A DNA stretch of 32,707 nucleotides from a virus, in IMG/VR virus record IMGVR_UViG_3300025890_000070, positions 1 through 32,707 of that record. The stretch is one strand, 5' to 3'. Below, one piece after another: positions 24,504 through 30,370 of the stretch. Position 1 is the stretch's first letter, and each line of letters opens with the position of its first letter. The position numbers were made by a program, and so were the translations under genes. The notes under the pieces were generated by a model. The model saw only the letters and a program-made list of their open reading frames with translations, ran no database searches and was not told the DNA's origin.

Positions 24504-24977
24504 TTATCGAGAAGATTTGGGGTCGGTCACGCAACGATTTTCGATCAGCTTAAATTTGTTTCTCGGAATGATGACAGACGGTTGAACTTCTAGGTCATCG
24601 CGTTGGTCTTTAGTCCTACCGAACGGAACCAAGGTCTTGTCTATCCCGTCTTCTTTTCCGATCTCAATAGCAACTAAAGCGTCATTGAACTGAACCACAA
24701 AAAAACTAACACCAAGGTCAAAATCCTCAGCGTAGCGTCTCAGCTTTGAATACTTCATAGCGCAAAATCTCAGATCAAGATAATGATCTTTGTCGTTGTA
24801 CCTTCTGCGAAATTCTATGAAGTGTTTTACTTGGTCGTTTTCGTACATTGCCCAATCAACACCCCAGACGGCATCAGGCAACTTGTGTATCTGTTTGCCT
24901 GTCTTCTTGGCTAAGAATCTTCTTGCGTTGTTCTCGATCTCCAACATTGCACTTGTCTCGAATTTTTGTCTGCCCAT
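24504..24977 (-). CDS. Probable PD-(D/E)XK-type nuclease
   Basis: This 157-residue protein has D41 (WGVDWAMYEND), then E55-F-R57 (HFIEFRRRYND), the D...ExK layout with Arg in place of Lys, and a following helix (YLDLRFCAMKYSKLRRY) plus strands (VSFFVVQFNDALVAIEI). This is a recurring phage protein shape with a restriction-endonuclease-like core; it could resolve junctions or process ends. The Lys-to-Arg change leaves activity uncertain. It starts MGRQKFETSAMLEIEN after AAGGAAA, 28 bases from the previous stop. Confidence 0.6.
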   Translation of the reverse strand: MGRQKFETSAMLEIENNARRFLAKKTGKQIHKLPDAVWGVDWAMYENDQVKHFIEFRRRYNDKDHYLDLRFCAMKYSKLRRYAEDFDLGVSFFVVQFNDALVAIEIGKEDGIDKTLVPFGRTKDQRDDLEVQPSVIIPRNKFKLIENRCVTDPKSSR

Positions 24978-25007
24978 TTGGTTTTCCTTATTTTAGGCAC
25001 ACATTGT

Positions 25008-25313
25008 TCAATGAGTTTTTCTTTGTGACATTAACTCAACATCTAAGTCAATTTTACAAGTTCTTATTTCCAGATCTAGCGCGTCGTGAAGCAACGCCAA
25101 GGAACCTACAGCTTTATGCAAATGTCCCCTCAAATTCCAGCTAGAGTTTAAAGGATTGGGCGGATTAACCCAGTTATGAAACGTTTGATTGTCTAGGCTT
25201 TGCAAATTTTCTCTCACGTCATCTAGGCTTTGCAAATTTTCTCTCACGTCATCTTGGAAATCCGTCAAAACGTTTATCTCAAGCTGTATTGACTCTATTG
25301 TTCTTGTTTTCAT
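25008..25313 (-). CDS. Small coiled protein assembled from internal repeats
   Basis: This 101-residue protein starts at ATG 25313 (AGGAG five bases upstream). The N-terminal half is helical with an exact 10-residue tandem duplication, DDVRENLQSL twice, then comes NWVNPPNP, copied nearly base for base from the tip gene, then helical C-terminal segments. Its last 45 bases include TTGACTTAGATGTTG, also found at the promoter near 24.48 kb. No family known. It looks like a young or rearranged gene, or a decoy; translation is likely given the ribosome site. Confidence 0.6.
   Translation of the reverse strand: MKTRTIESIQLEINVLTDFQDDVRENLQSLDDVRENLQSLDNQTFHNWVNPPNPLNSSWNLRGHLHKAVGSLALLHDALDLEIRTCKIDLDVELMSQRKTH
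25151..25175. repeat. 25-bp dispersed repeat, copy B
   Basis: Matches 4641-4665 at 24 of 25 bases, same orientation and same reading phase (NWVNPPNP) inside the small coiled gene. The copies are about 20.5 kb apart. Confidence 0.85.
25192..25251. repeat. Perfect 30-bp tandem duplication
   Basis: Two identical, adjacent 30-base units (25192-25221 and 25222-25251) inside the small coiled gene. Unit length is a multiple of three, so it duplicates DDVRENLQSL without breaking the frame. Perfect identity indicates a recent event. Each unit contains TTTGCAA, which appears twice more nearby (25354-25360, 25479-25485). Confidence 0.95.
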
Positions 25314-25712
25314 GCGCTCTCCTTTTATTTTTGGCACAGTTCAGCTTTTTCCCTTTGCAAGCCACAATCGTACAACTCGTTAGGTCGCTTAGATTTTGCG
25401 TGGCTACACCCTTCGGTGCGGTACTCATGTCCTTTCGGTTTCCTAGCTGGACGCAACGCCAGCCAACTCACTTGAGCCTTTGCAATTTAGGGACGTGAAT
25501 CGGGACAAGCCAAGTCCTACAATCTGCTCACGGATTACTGCTATTTGGATTGGACGCACAGTTGAGCGCCACTTTCCATCGGCAGGAAGCAGTTGAAGGT
25601 CATGAGACGTTATGAGAAAATTAGATCCGTGTCGGTTTGCGCTCGGTTCTAATGGACTCAACTCAAATCGGCCTTCAGGGACTGGTAATCCCGCCGACAC
25701 ATAAATACTACT
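25314..25712 (-). other. Long gap without confident gene; possible structured RNA or origin
   Basis: About 400 bases without a convincing gene. An open frame at 25443-25700 (85 codons, GTG start) has no ribosome site and a composition unlike the neighbours, so I do not call it. On the minus strand there are several hairpins: CACC-GAAG-GGTG, AGCCAC with GTGGCT enclosing about 34 bases, GCTGG..CCAGC, and a 7-base perfect arm GTGTCGG/CCGACAC enclosing a 72-base element at 25629-25700. The element lacks a T-loop and cloverleaf, so it is not a normal tRNA. TTTGCAA occurs twice here and twice in the adjoining gene. Confidence 0.5.
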
Positions 25713-25961
25713 TCAGATTGCCGTATCGATCAACCTGTTTAGATACCACTGGGCCTTCTTCAAGTCTTCTATCGGCGCACCCTTGTACTTGTGTCTGTGT
25801 AAATACTTGATGCAGTTACCCAGCAAGTAGGCCCCATACTCCTTCCCCAGCTGCTGCTTGATGTAATCAATACACTCAATGTCCCCAACGTTGTAATGTG
25901 GAGGCTCATCGACAGCTAACCACTTAACCTGATTCCATTCTTCTTTAGTTGCATCTGGCAT
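25713..25961 (-). CDS. DUF3310 family protein
   Basis: This 82-residue protein has a clear DUF3310 pattern: PPHYNVGDIECIDYIKQQLG, GAYLLGNCIKYLHRHKYKG and DLKKAQWYLNRLI. It is widespread in phage early regions and annotated as a nucleotide-kinase-like or SaV protein; the reaction is not established here. The ATG overlaps the previous stop by 17 bases. Confidence 0.9.
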   Translation of the reverse strand: MPDATKEEWNQVKWLAVDEPPHYNVGDIECIDYIKQQLGKEYGAYLLGNCIKYLHRHKYKGAPIEDLKKAQWYLNRLIDTAI

Positions 25962-26379
25962 TTTTCATGATTCTCCAAATTGAATATTTGCTCCAATTTT
26001 CTCCTCGTCGAGAAATTCCTTTATCATTCAATAAATTTGCTATGTCTTTTTGAGAATGTTTTTCACTTAATTGCACGATTTTTTTAATGATCTTTTGCTC
26101 ACCTACATGATCGATCAAAAACATACCTCTAAGTTTTTTCCCGTATGGGACATTTCCCCCACAATACATTCCCGCCGCCTTTCGTTCATCCATTGCTTTT
26201 TTAGTAAGAGCAGACGTTTTCAACAAATGCGGTGAATGAACTTTTGAATGACATGGCGCACAAAGATTAACCGTCTTAGTGCCTCCTAATGATCTAGGTA
26301 CAACGTGATGAGCGTGATCGGCTTGAACTCCGCATTCAAAGCACACCAATCCTTTTCTTTTCGACTTTAATTTTGGCAT
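25945..26379 (-). CDS. HNH nuclease with recombinase-like C-terminal region
   Basis: This 144-residue protein starts at Met 26379 (MPKLKSKRKGLVCFECG). A frame open to 26457 exists, but the extra residues look unrelated. Zinc/HNH part: C13xxC16, H22-x-H24-H25 (DHAHHVVPRSLGG), N38, C40xxC43 and H48. The rest (AAGMYCGGNVPYGKKLRG, DIANLLNDKGISRRGENW, SKYSIWRIMKNA) looks like the helical region that follows the catalytic domain of large serine recombinases, minus the catalytic domain. It is probably a DNA-binding module that targets the nuclease. It may be a free-standing homing endonuclease. It overlaps NinG by 44 bases. Confidence 0.8.
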   Translation of the reverse strand: MPKLKSKRKGLVCFECGVQADHAHHVVPRSLGGTKTVNLCAPCHSKVHSPHLLKTSALTKKAMDERKAAGMYCGGNVPYGKKLRGMFLIDHVGEQKIIKKIVQLSEKHSQKDIANLLNDKGISRRGENWSKYSIWRIMKNARCN

Positions 26380-26746
26380 TAAATTCAGCCAACATCTCAC
26401 GATAATCTTTGGCATATAGCTTAATCGGCCTAGATTGATTTGCAAGCATCCTATCAACGTGATCTTTTCCGAAATTCCTAATCATAAACATCGTATACAC
26501 TTGCGCTGCGGAGCCGTGTTTCATCCCGTACAGATTACAAGCAGGGCACTGGGGCCAAACATTGTCAGGATCTAATGAGTAAAAACTGGACTTACCTTTC
26601 GGCAGAAAATGCCCACCGTGAATTGTGGTGTAATGTCTAACGTCTCCGCACGTCACGCATTCACAAAAACCGTTGTCGTCTGCTTCCTCCAACCTTCGGA
26701 GTAATTGAAAAGCCGTTAGGCATTTAGATCTGAGCGTTGCGGGCAC
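26336..26746 (-). CDS. ninG: NinG-like recombination protein
   Basis: This 136-residue protein has the lambda NinG (Rap) pattern: C30-V-T-C33, HGGHFLPKG at 43-51, QCPACN at 66-71. These Cys/His residues probably bind zinc and belong to an HNH-related fold; lambda NinG cuts and resolves Red-pathway joint molecules. It starts at GTG 26746, overlapping NinB by 23 bases, as expected for an operon with NinB. Confidence 0.88.
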   Translation of the reverse strand: MPATLRSKCLTAFQLLRRLEEADDNGFCECVTCGDVRHYTTIHGGHFLPKGKSSFYSLDPDNVWPQCPACNLYGMKHGSAAQVYTMFMIRNFGKDHVDRMLANQSRPIKLYAKDYREMLAEFNAKIKVEKKRIGVL

Positions 26747-27161
26747 GTCTGAATTCCGAATCTTTAGGATTCGTCAATTGTACCCCATGATCAAGACCCC
26801 AGTGAAAAACCTGTTCCATAAAGAAGTGCATTTCACCCTTATCCAATGATGACGTTGACCTTAACTGATTTGGAATCGTAGTGCTTCCAACTACCACGTC
26901 TTCAGTCCCTAAGAATTCATTCTTCATTAACTGCTTCATCTGTTCCGGTGTGATCGGAACTTTCTTGGAAAAGTGACTCGACATCTCGCCGCACCACATA
27001 TGAAACAAAGCGTTCTGACTTAAAGTCCTAGCCGTGGAATATGCTTCCAGCTTCCAAGCAACTGGTCTTTCATAGTTCCAGTCTTCCAAAGACTTGCGAA
27101 AAAAAGCCAGAACGTCATCAATGTCCCTGCGGTTTTGTATTAACCAGAATTGTCCTTTCAT
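26724..27161 (-). CDS. ninB: NinB-like recombination protein
   Basis: This 145-residue protein starts at ATG 27161 (MKGQFWLIQNRRDI) with AAGG close upstream; an upstream ATG at 27179 is less likely. The family motif RTLSQNALFHMWCGEMSSHF and the closing region (PNQLRSTSSLDKGEMHFFMEQVFHW) match lambda NinB (Orf), which binds single-stranded DNA and helps load the annealase. It sits in the same operon as Erf, YqaJ and the SSB-like protein, giving a full recombination set. Confidence 0.88.
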   Translation of the reverse strand: MKGQFWLIQNRRDIDDVLAFFRKSLEDWNYERPVAWKLEAYSTARTLSQNALFHMWCGEMSSHFSKKVPITPEQMKQLMKNEFLGTEDVVVGSTTIPNQLRSTSSLDKGEMHFFMEQVFHWGLDHGVQLTNPKDSEFRRARNAQI

Positions 27162-27226
27162 CGCCTTATTGCATCCCATAAATCTTCAACAATAGCCTTG
27201 ATCTCATCCCATAATTTCTTAATCAT
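27158..27226 (-). CDS. 22-residue amphipathic leader peptide upstream of ninB
   Basis: ATG at 27226 has GGAG seven bases upstream; the frame MIKKLWDEIKAIVEDLWDAI plus RR stops with ATGA overlap at the ninB start. Hydrophobic residues recur every 3-4 positions, so a helix would be strongly amphipathic. It could be a coupling leader for ninB or a functional micro-peptide. Its small size limits confidence. Confidence 0.4.
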   Translation of the reverse strand: MIKKLWDEIKAIVEDLWDAIRR

Positions 27227-27431
27227 TGCTCAACTCCAAAAAATCAAATGGGTGAATCTTCAACTGATCGCAAATCTTACAGATCAAAGATAACTTTGCG
27301 TCTTCCCTGTACCTCCATTGTGATACCTGTTGTTTGGTAATACCAAGACGGGTAGCGAGTTCCGTAGAACTCACCCCCTTCTTGATCTGTGCGAGCCTCA
27401 AAGACTTCCCAAAGTTAAAACGGCAAGTCAT
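27219..27431 (-). CDS. Cro/CI-type HTH regulator
   Basis: This 70-residue single-domain repressor of the HTH_3 type has helix 2-turn-helix 3 in SSTELATRLGITKQQVSQWR, followed by LSLICKICDQLKIHPFDFLE. It is too short for a CI-like lytic switch domain, so it acts like Cro. It lies in the same operon it probably controls (no divergent gene), overlapping the SSB-like gene by 17 bases. Likely target: GTTTAC boxes near 29.2 kb. Confidence 0.85.
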   Translation of the reverse strand: MTCRFNFGKSLRLAQIKKGVSSTELATRLGITKQQVSQWRYREDAKLSLICKICDQLKIHPFDFLELSND

Positions 27432-27666
27432 CGTCTTCTACCGATGAAGGATTTGAAGAAACGTAAACGTCTTGGATCTTCCCAGTCATGACCGGCTGAT
27501 TGCCAGAAGCTCCCAATACAACGGTATCACGTTTCCATAACGCGATGTCTATTGTCTCACCTTCTTTGATGTCACGGTGAGCAACGACTTTACCAGATAG
27601 GATCGGTGCTGACCCTCCCTTGTCGTTCTTCCAAAGACTTACTTTCCCGCGATTGTCATATTCCAT
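27415..27666 (-). CDS. Small SSB-like protein with acidic DDDLPF tail
   Basis: This 83-residue protein has a beta-rich body (GKVSLWKNDKG, IDIALWKRDTVVLGASG, KIQDVYV) and the acidic end SVEDDDLPF, which is the canonical SSB C-terminal tip that recruits partner proteins. Length is about half of bacterial SSB. It lies between exonuclease and regulator, so it probably coats the tails made by YqaJ and hands them to Erf. GGGAG before ATG. The OB fold is inferred from context and tail. Confidence 0.75.
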   Translation of the reverse strand: MEYDNRGKVSLWKNDKGGSAPILSGKVVAHRDIKEGETIDIALWKRDTVVLGASGNQPVMTGKIQDVYVSSNPSSVEDDDLPF

Positions 27667-28278
27667 TTATATTCTCCCTATCAGAGCTAAGTTACTTTCT
27701 AAGTCTTCCAGCAATTTATCAACCGCCGCTGAAAGTGAAGCGATATACTTACCGTCCCTTTTGACGTTCATAATTAGATTTGGCAAATCAGGGTGATAAC
27801 TCATGAACCAGTAATCTGGTAGGCCCATTAGCCACATCGTCCCTTGGACTTGCGCGTAATACTCCGAAGGCATCTCACCGTTCTTGTGATAGTCGATCAA
27901 ATACTTAACGTGAGTTGTGTGCATCGGGCATTTAATTTCAAGTCCTGCATCTTCAGTCAACCGATCAGGGCTGCAACCAACAGTTTGATCATCGTTAGTT
28001 ACGAACCCGATCTCCCTGCAAACTAGATCTTCTTGAAAGCTGAACACATCAGCGGCTTCAGGCTCTAAGTCTCGCCCTCTTTTCATGTGGAACGTATCGA
28101 AGCCTTCAAACCTTTTACCAGACATCTTCTCAGCCAGCAGTTCGTGCATGTACCTCTCGCTTGACGCACTAGGCTTGCCCGTGGGGGTCAGAAGATCTTT
28201 AAACCGACTTGCAGACGGCACTCCAAGACGTAACGCAAACCATGCTTCAGAGCCTTGTTCGACGTTGTGGATCTTCAT
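27667..28278 (-). CDS. YqaJ-like recombination exonuclease
   Basis: This 203-residue protein starts at ATG 28278 (AGGTG six bases upstream; a GTG nine bases earlier is weaker). It has the lambda-exonuclease-like core: GSEAWFALRLGVPSASRF, E72/E74 in RGRDLEPEA, D105 (GCSPDRL) and E114-x-K116 (GLEIKCP), and YYAQVQGTMWLMG. It degrades one strand of duplex ends for single-strand annealing, the partner of the Erf gene two places upstream. The ATG overlaps the previous stop (ATGA). Confidence 0.93.
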   Translation of the reverse strand: MKIHNVEQGSEAWFALRLGVPSASRFKDLLTPTGKPSASSERYMHELLAEKMSGKRFEGFDTFHMKRGRDLEPEAADVFSFQEDLVCREIGFVTNDDQTVGCSPDRLTEDAGLEIKCPMHTTHVKYLIDYHKNGEMPSEYYAQVQGTMWLMGLPDYWFMSYHPDLPNLIMNVKRDGKYIASLSAAVDKLLEDLESNLALIGRI

Positions 28279-28607
28279 AGCGAACACCTAATCAAAAAAT
28301 TATGCTCAACCGATCCAGTAGGTGGATCAAAGTTAGCAACACAATCTAATAGATCTAAACCTTCTTCTCCATCAGTTATCAAAGGTTTTTTATGATCGTG
28401 TCGAAAGTCACGTTTACAAAGCAAAAGACCAAAATTTTTGAACCTTTTCTTCTTTGCACTAAAAATGATTGATTTATGGTTTTGATCAAGAATAGCTTGT
28501 TCATGATCTTTGTAAGTTACATCTGGCACGTTAGATCGAACAAATACATCAATGCACTGTATTTTTTTTCTTAACTGATCAGTGATATCAACATAAGTAG
28601 CCATCAT
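28275..28607 (-). CDS. Unknown protein between Erf and YqaJ
   Basis: This 110-residue protein starts MMATYVDITDQLRKKIQCID and ends SVEHNFLIRCSL. It has a short basic patch (SAKKKRFKNFG) and HDHKK near residue 70. No family motif seen. Coupled by overlap on both sides, so it is likely part of the recombination operon. Its codon use (more AT) differs somewhat from its neighbours, which may mark a later insertion. Confidence 0.7.
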   Translation of the reverse strand: MMATYVDITDQLRKKIQCIDVFVRSNVPDVTYKDHEQAILDQNHKSIIFSAKKKRFKNFGLLLCKRDFRHDHKKPLITDGEEGLDLLDCVANFDPPTGSVEHNFLIRCSL

Positions 28608-29182
28608 TTCTTAGCCTGTTTAGCTTTCTTCTGCTGAAGCTGTTTTTTAGCCCTTTGGTACTGATCCTCAGTCATGCTTTTAAGGTTCTCAACACCATAT
28701 ACTTTAAGAAATGCAGACTTACTCGATTGAGTCGCATCTAGCATTGCGTCAAGATGTGCGACCTTCTCATCACTGATGTCTTCGATGCCTAGATCCTGCG
28801 CGTCTGTATCTTCGTCAGCGCAGACTGCCCACATTGATTGAGCTTGATATCTTTTTAAATACGTTGCGATGCTTCCAAGGTCTTGGATAGGGTTTTTGCT
28901 TTGTGGCGGAAGCTCAACACTGGCAACTTGTTTTATCCATTGCCCGCTAGAATGGCTGATTTGACTTGTAACAGCCACGTTGCCGCTGTAAGCCTCAACC
29001 CCTTGGACGAACGATAAGCCGTTAGCAGCCGCCACTGGCCTTATACAGCCCAGAACAGACGTTAAATCAGCGTATTCATTCTTGAAGAAAGTGTTCTTCG
29101 TGTTTTTGCTTGGATTACGAATTTCAGACTGTGCTTTAGCAAGCGCCGCTGTTAGTTCGTTGATGCTTTCTGATTGTTCCAT
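28604..29182 (-). CDS. Erf-type single-strand annealing protein
   Basis: This 192-residue protein has the ERF family pattern: ELTAALAKAQSEIRNPSKNT, FFKNEYADLTSVLGCIRP, LGSIATYLKRYQAQSMWAV and EDTDAQD. It anneals complementary strands in phage recombination and circularisation. The C-terminal part is Gln/Lys-rich. It is the first gene of the early operon, after the control region at 29.2 kb, with GGAG seven to eight bases before ATG. Confidence 0.93.
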   Translation of the reverse strand: MEQSESINELTAALAKAQSEIRNPSKNTKNTFFKNEYADLTSVLGCIRPVAAANGLSFVQGVEAYSGNVAVTSQISHSSGQWIKQVASVELPPQSKNPIQDLGSIATYLKRYQAQSMWAVCADEDTDAQDLGIEDISDEKVAHLDAMLDATQSSKSAFLKVYGVENLKSMTEDQYQRAKKQLQQKKAKQAKK

Positions 29183-29202
29183 TGTCTTCTCCTTTGTTGA
29201 AA

Positions 29203-29219
29203 CGCTTACATCGTAAACG
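29203..29219. promoter_or_regulatory. Operator-like inverted repeat
   Basis: CGTTTAC-GAT-GTAAGCG on the minus strand has arms matching at 6 of 7 positions, just upstream of erf. GTTTAC is repeated in the same direction 21 bases further upstream, two helical turns away. This is a typical layout for a dimeric repressor such as the 70-residue Cro-like protein of the operon. Confidence 0.5.
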
Positions 29220-29238
29220 AATCATGTTAAGAAGTAAA
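29210..29238 (-). promoter_or_regulatory. Candidate early promoter for the recombination operon
   Basis: TTTACT at 29238-29233, spacer 17, TACGAT at 29215-29210 give 4 of 6 matches each. It would start transcription about 20 bases before the erf ribosome site. Both hexamers overlap GTTTAC boxes, so a bound regulator would block polymerase. The match is modest. Confidence 0.45.
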
Positions 29239-29280
29239 CAAAACGGACGATATGAATTAGAAGGGATTGTGGTAAAATGT

Positions 29281-29338
29281 AGTTTCTTCTCCCCCGCGCT
29301 CTCCAGCGCACTGGCCCACTTCGGTGGGCCTTTTATTT
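29281..29338 (+). ncRNA. Candidate plus-strand small RNA (two hairpins plus terminator)
   Basis: Plus-strand order: a pyrimidine-rich leader (TTTCTTCTCCCCC), hairpin GCGCT-CTCC-AGCGC, and hairpin GGCCCAC-TTCG-GTGGGCC followed by TTTTATTT. An extended -10 box TGGTAAAAT at 29270-29278 could start a transcript of about 55 bases. It is the only plus-strand element in the window. The leader is complementary to several phage ribosome sites of the type GGAGAAGA. A convergent terminator without a dedicated RNA is the alternative. Confidence 0.4.
29313..29338 (+). terminator. Intrinsic terminator, plus-strand orientation
   Basis: A perfect 7-bp stem GGCCCAC/GTGGGCC with a TTCG loop and TTTTATTT tract on the plus strand. 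It faces the M15 gene stop from the early side. On the minus strand the same stem has no T tract after it, so it would act poorly there. Confidence 0.75.
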
Positions 29339-29684
29339 AGTAAGTCCAGATAACTGGGGTAGTTTGACGCATATCCACATGAACGAAAGTCTTGGCTATA
29401 CCGACTCCGCTCATCCCAAGCTCAAGAGCTTTTGAAACAATAATAAAACGCTGAGCGCCGTTGCTAATAGCAATATCAGCAGCAAAGCCTGTTGTGTGCT
29501 GTCCTCCACCATTAGGTTTAGCAGCTTCGATAGAATGCTTCGGACTACGATACCCAGACGTAATTTTAAACGGGAAGCCGCACTCATGGCGTAGCACATC
29601 CAACGCTGTAACAAATTCTTCTTTAATTTCATTCTCACCAGTCTCCTGACAAGCAAATTCTTCTAACGTGAAATACTTAAACAT
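29337..29684 (-). CDS. M15-family peptidase, probable endolysin
   Basis: This 115-residue single-domain enzyme has metal ligands H63 and D70 (QHTTGFAAD) and H102 with D104 (FVHVD), the peptidase M15 (DD-carboxypeptidase/L-Ala-D-Glu type) set. ITSGYRSPKH at 41-50 completes the fold signature. It cuts peptidoglycan cross-links. It lies right after the holin (overlap TGATG), as in lysis cassettes. No signal peptide; release depends on the holin. The ATG is preferred to the upstream GTG. Confidence 0.92.
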   Translation of the reverse strand: MFKYFTLEEFACQETGENEIKEEFVTALDVLRHECGFPFKITSGYRSPKHSIEAAKPNGGGQHTTGFAADIAISNGAQRFIIVSKALELGMSGVGIAKTFVHVDMRQTTPVIWTY

Positions 29685-30082
29685 CACTTATCCCTGTGTA
29701 CCGAATTTTTCTTTTCGTAGGTTCTCATTGCCCCTAACCCGAGCATTCCCATGAGGACGGGCATCATGGTCTCCAAGGGGACTAGAGGTATAACTATGTC
29801 TATACCTAACAAGGCCAGCACAAAGTTGCTAAATGGGATAGTAATAAAGTTCCCAAACATGCCCAGAACGCACACCCAACCCACTGCGGGTCGCCAGCCG
29901 GACACGAACAGCGACTTGTGGGCCGCTTCGACCTGATTGATAGCCATCTGGCCTTTAGCAATTTCTTGCGCGTATTTCTGCGACATGGTTGCAATTTCAT
30001 GCGCCAAGGCGTTCTTCTGGTCTTTGTCCTCTATGAACTTGTCTAACAGTCCCGTGACTGGCCCGATCAGCTTGTCTATCAC
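29684..30082 (-). CDS. 3TM holin, gene-transfer-agent type
   Basis: This 132-residue protein begins with an amphipathic N-terminal coil (LTGLLDKF-like, then NALAHEIATMSQKYAQEI), AAHKSLFVSGWRPAVGWVCV with the diagnostic WRPAVGW motif, and two to three hydrophobic helices to LMGMLGLGAMRTYEK. That is the GTA_holin_3TM family, which forms membrane holes for endolysin release. It starts at GTG 30082, coupled to the gene upstream (ATGA-like). Confidence 0.9.
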   Translation of the reverse strand: MIDKLIGPVTGLLDKFIEDKDQKNALAHEIATMSQKYAQEIAKGQMAINQVEAAHKSLFVSGWRPAVGWVCVLGMFGNFITIPFSNFVLALLGIDIVIPLVPLETMMPVLMGMLGLGAMRTYEKKNSVHRDK

Positions 30083-30228
30083 TGCTTGGCCTTGCCGACA
30101 TTAAGTGCAAACATCTCCAACACCTTATAGATCTTGCCAATTATGGCATCGTCTTTTGGCGTAGGGGTTACTGCACAAATTGCACTACAAAACGCGACTA
30201 AGGTCGTTAATAGGTTCAGATATTCCAT
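30079..30228 (-). CDS. Small membrane-anchored protein upstream of holin
   Basis: This 49-residue protein starts at ATG 30228 (GGAG six bases upstream). Hydrophobic N-terminal helix (LNLLTTLVAFCSAICAVTP), then TPKDDAIIGKIYKVLEMFAL and NVGKAKQ. I recall this TPTPKDD...NVGKAK pattern beside similar holins in marine phages, so it is probably a holin partner or antiholin. It overlaps the preceding gene by 44 bases in another frame. Confidence 0.75.
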   Translation of the reverse strand: MEYLNLLTTLVAFCSAICAVTPTPKDDAIIGKIYKVLEMFALNVGKAKQ

Positions 30229-30370
30229 TTGATTCTCCGTCAATTTCGCAAGCCGTGATTATCTTGCCGTAAGTTAATCGTTCTGCCATCTTCTCACATG
30301 CTTCTAAGGTGTCAAACTCTATGCGATCAGGATTTATCCAAGTCCCGATCATAATAATTAAAATGTACAT
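30185..30370 (-). CDS. Small protein with signal-like N-terminus
   Basis: This 61-residue protein starts MYILIIMIGTWINPDRIEFDT after AAGGAAG. A short hydrophobic start, then two cysteines (EACEKM, TACEID) spaced for a disulfide suggest export. Its last 14 codons overlap the next gene. It could be a spanin-like or envelope protein; no lipobox is seen. Moderate confidence because of the overlap. Confidence 0.55.
   Translation of the reverse strand: MYILIIMIGTWINPDRIEFDTLEACEKMAERLTYGKIITACEIDGESNGISEPINDLSRVL

Noticed and set aside
4641-25175. The two 25-base repeats as attachment sites
   Set aside because: No integrase, both copies are coding, and the interval between them holds essential tail and head genes.
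25443-25700. 85-codon open frame with GTG start in the gene-poor stretch
   Set aside because: No ribosome site, no recognised motif, and composition typical of structured noncoding DNA; kept only as a remark.
25629-25700. 72-base element closed by a perfect 7-bp stem, like a tRNA acceptor
   Set aside because: No T-loop, no anticodon arm and no CCA; neither strand folds as a cloverleaf.
27219-27431. Cro-like gene as evidence of a temperate phage
   Set aside because: No integrase, partition pair or divergent CI-like gene; a single Cro-type regulator also occurs in lytic phages.
29411-29656. 81-codon minus-strand frame within the M15 gene
   Set aside because: Leu-rich alternative frame of a gene with intact catalytic motifs.
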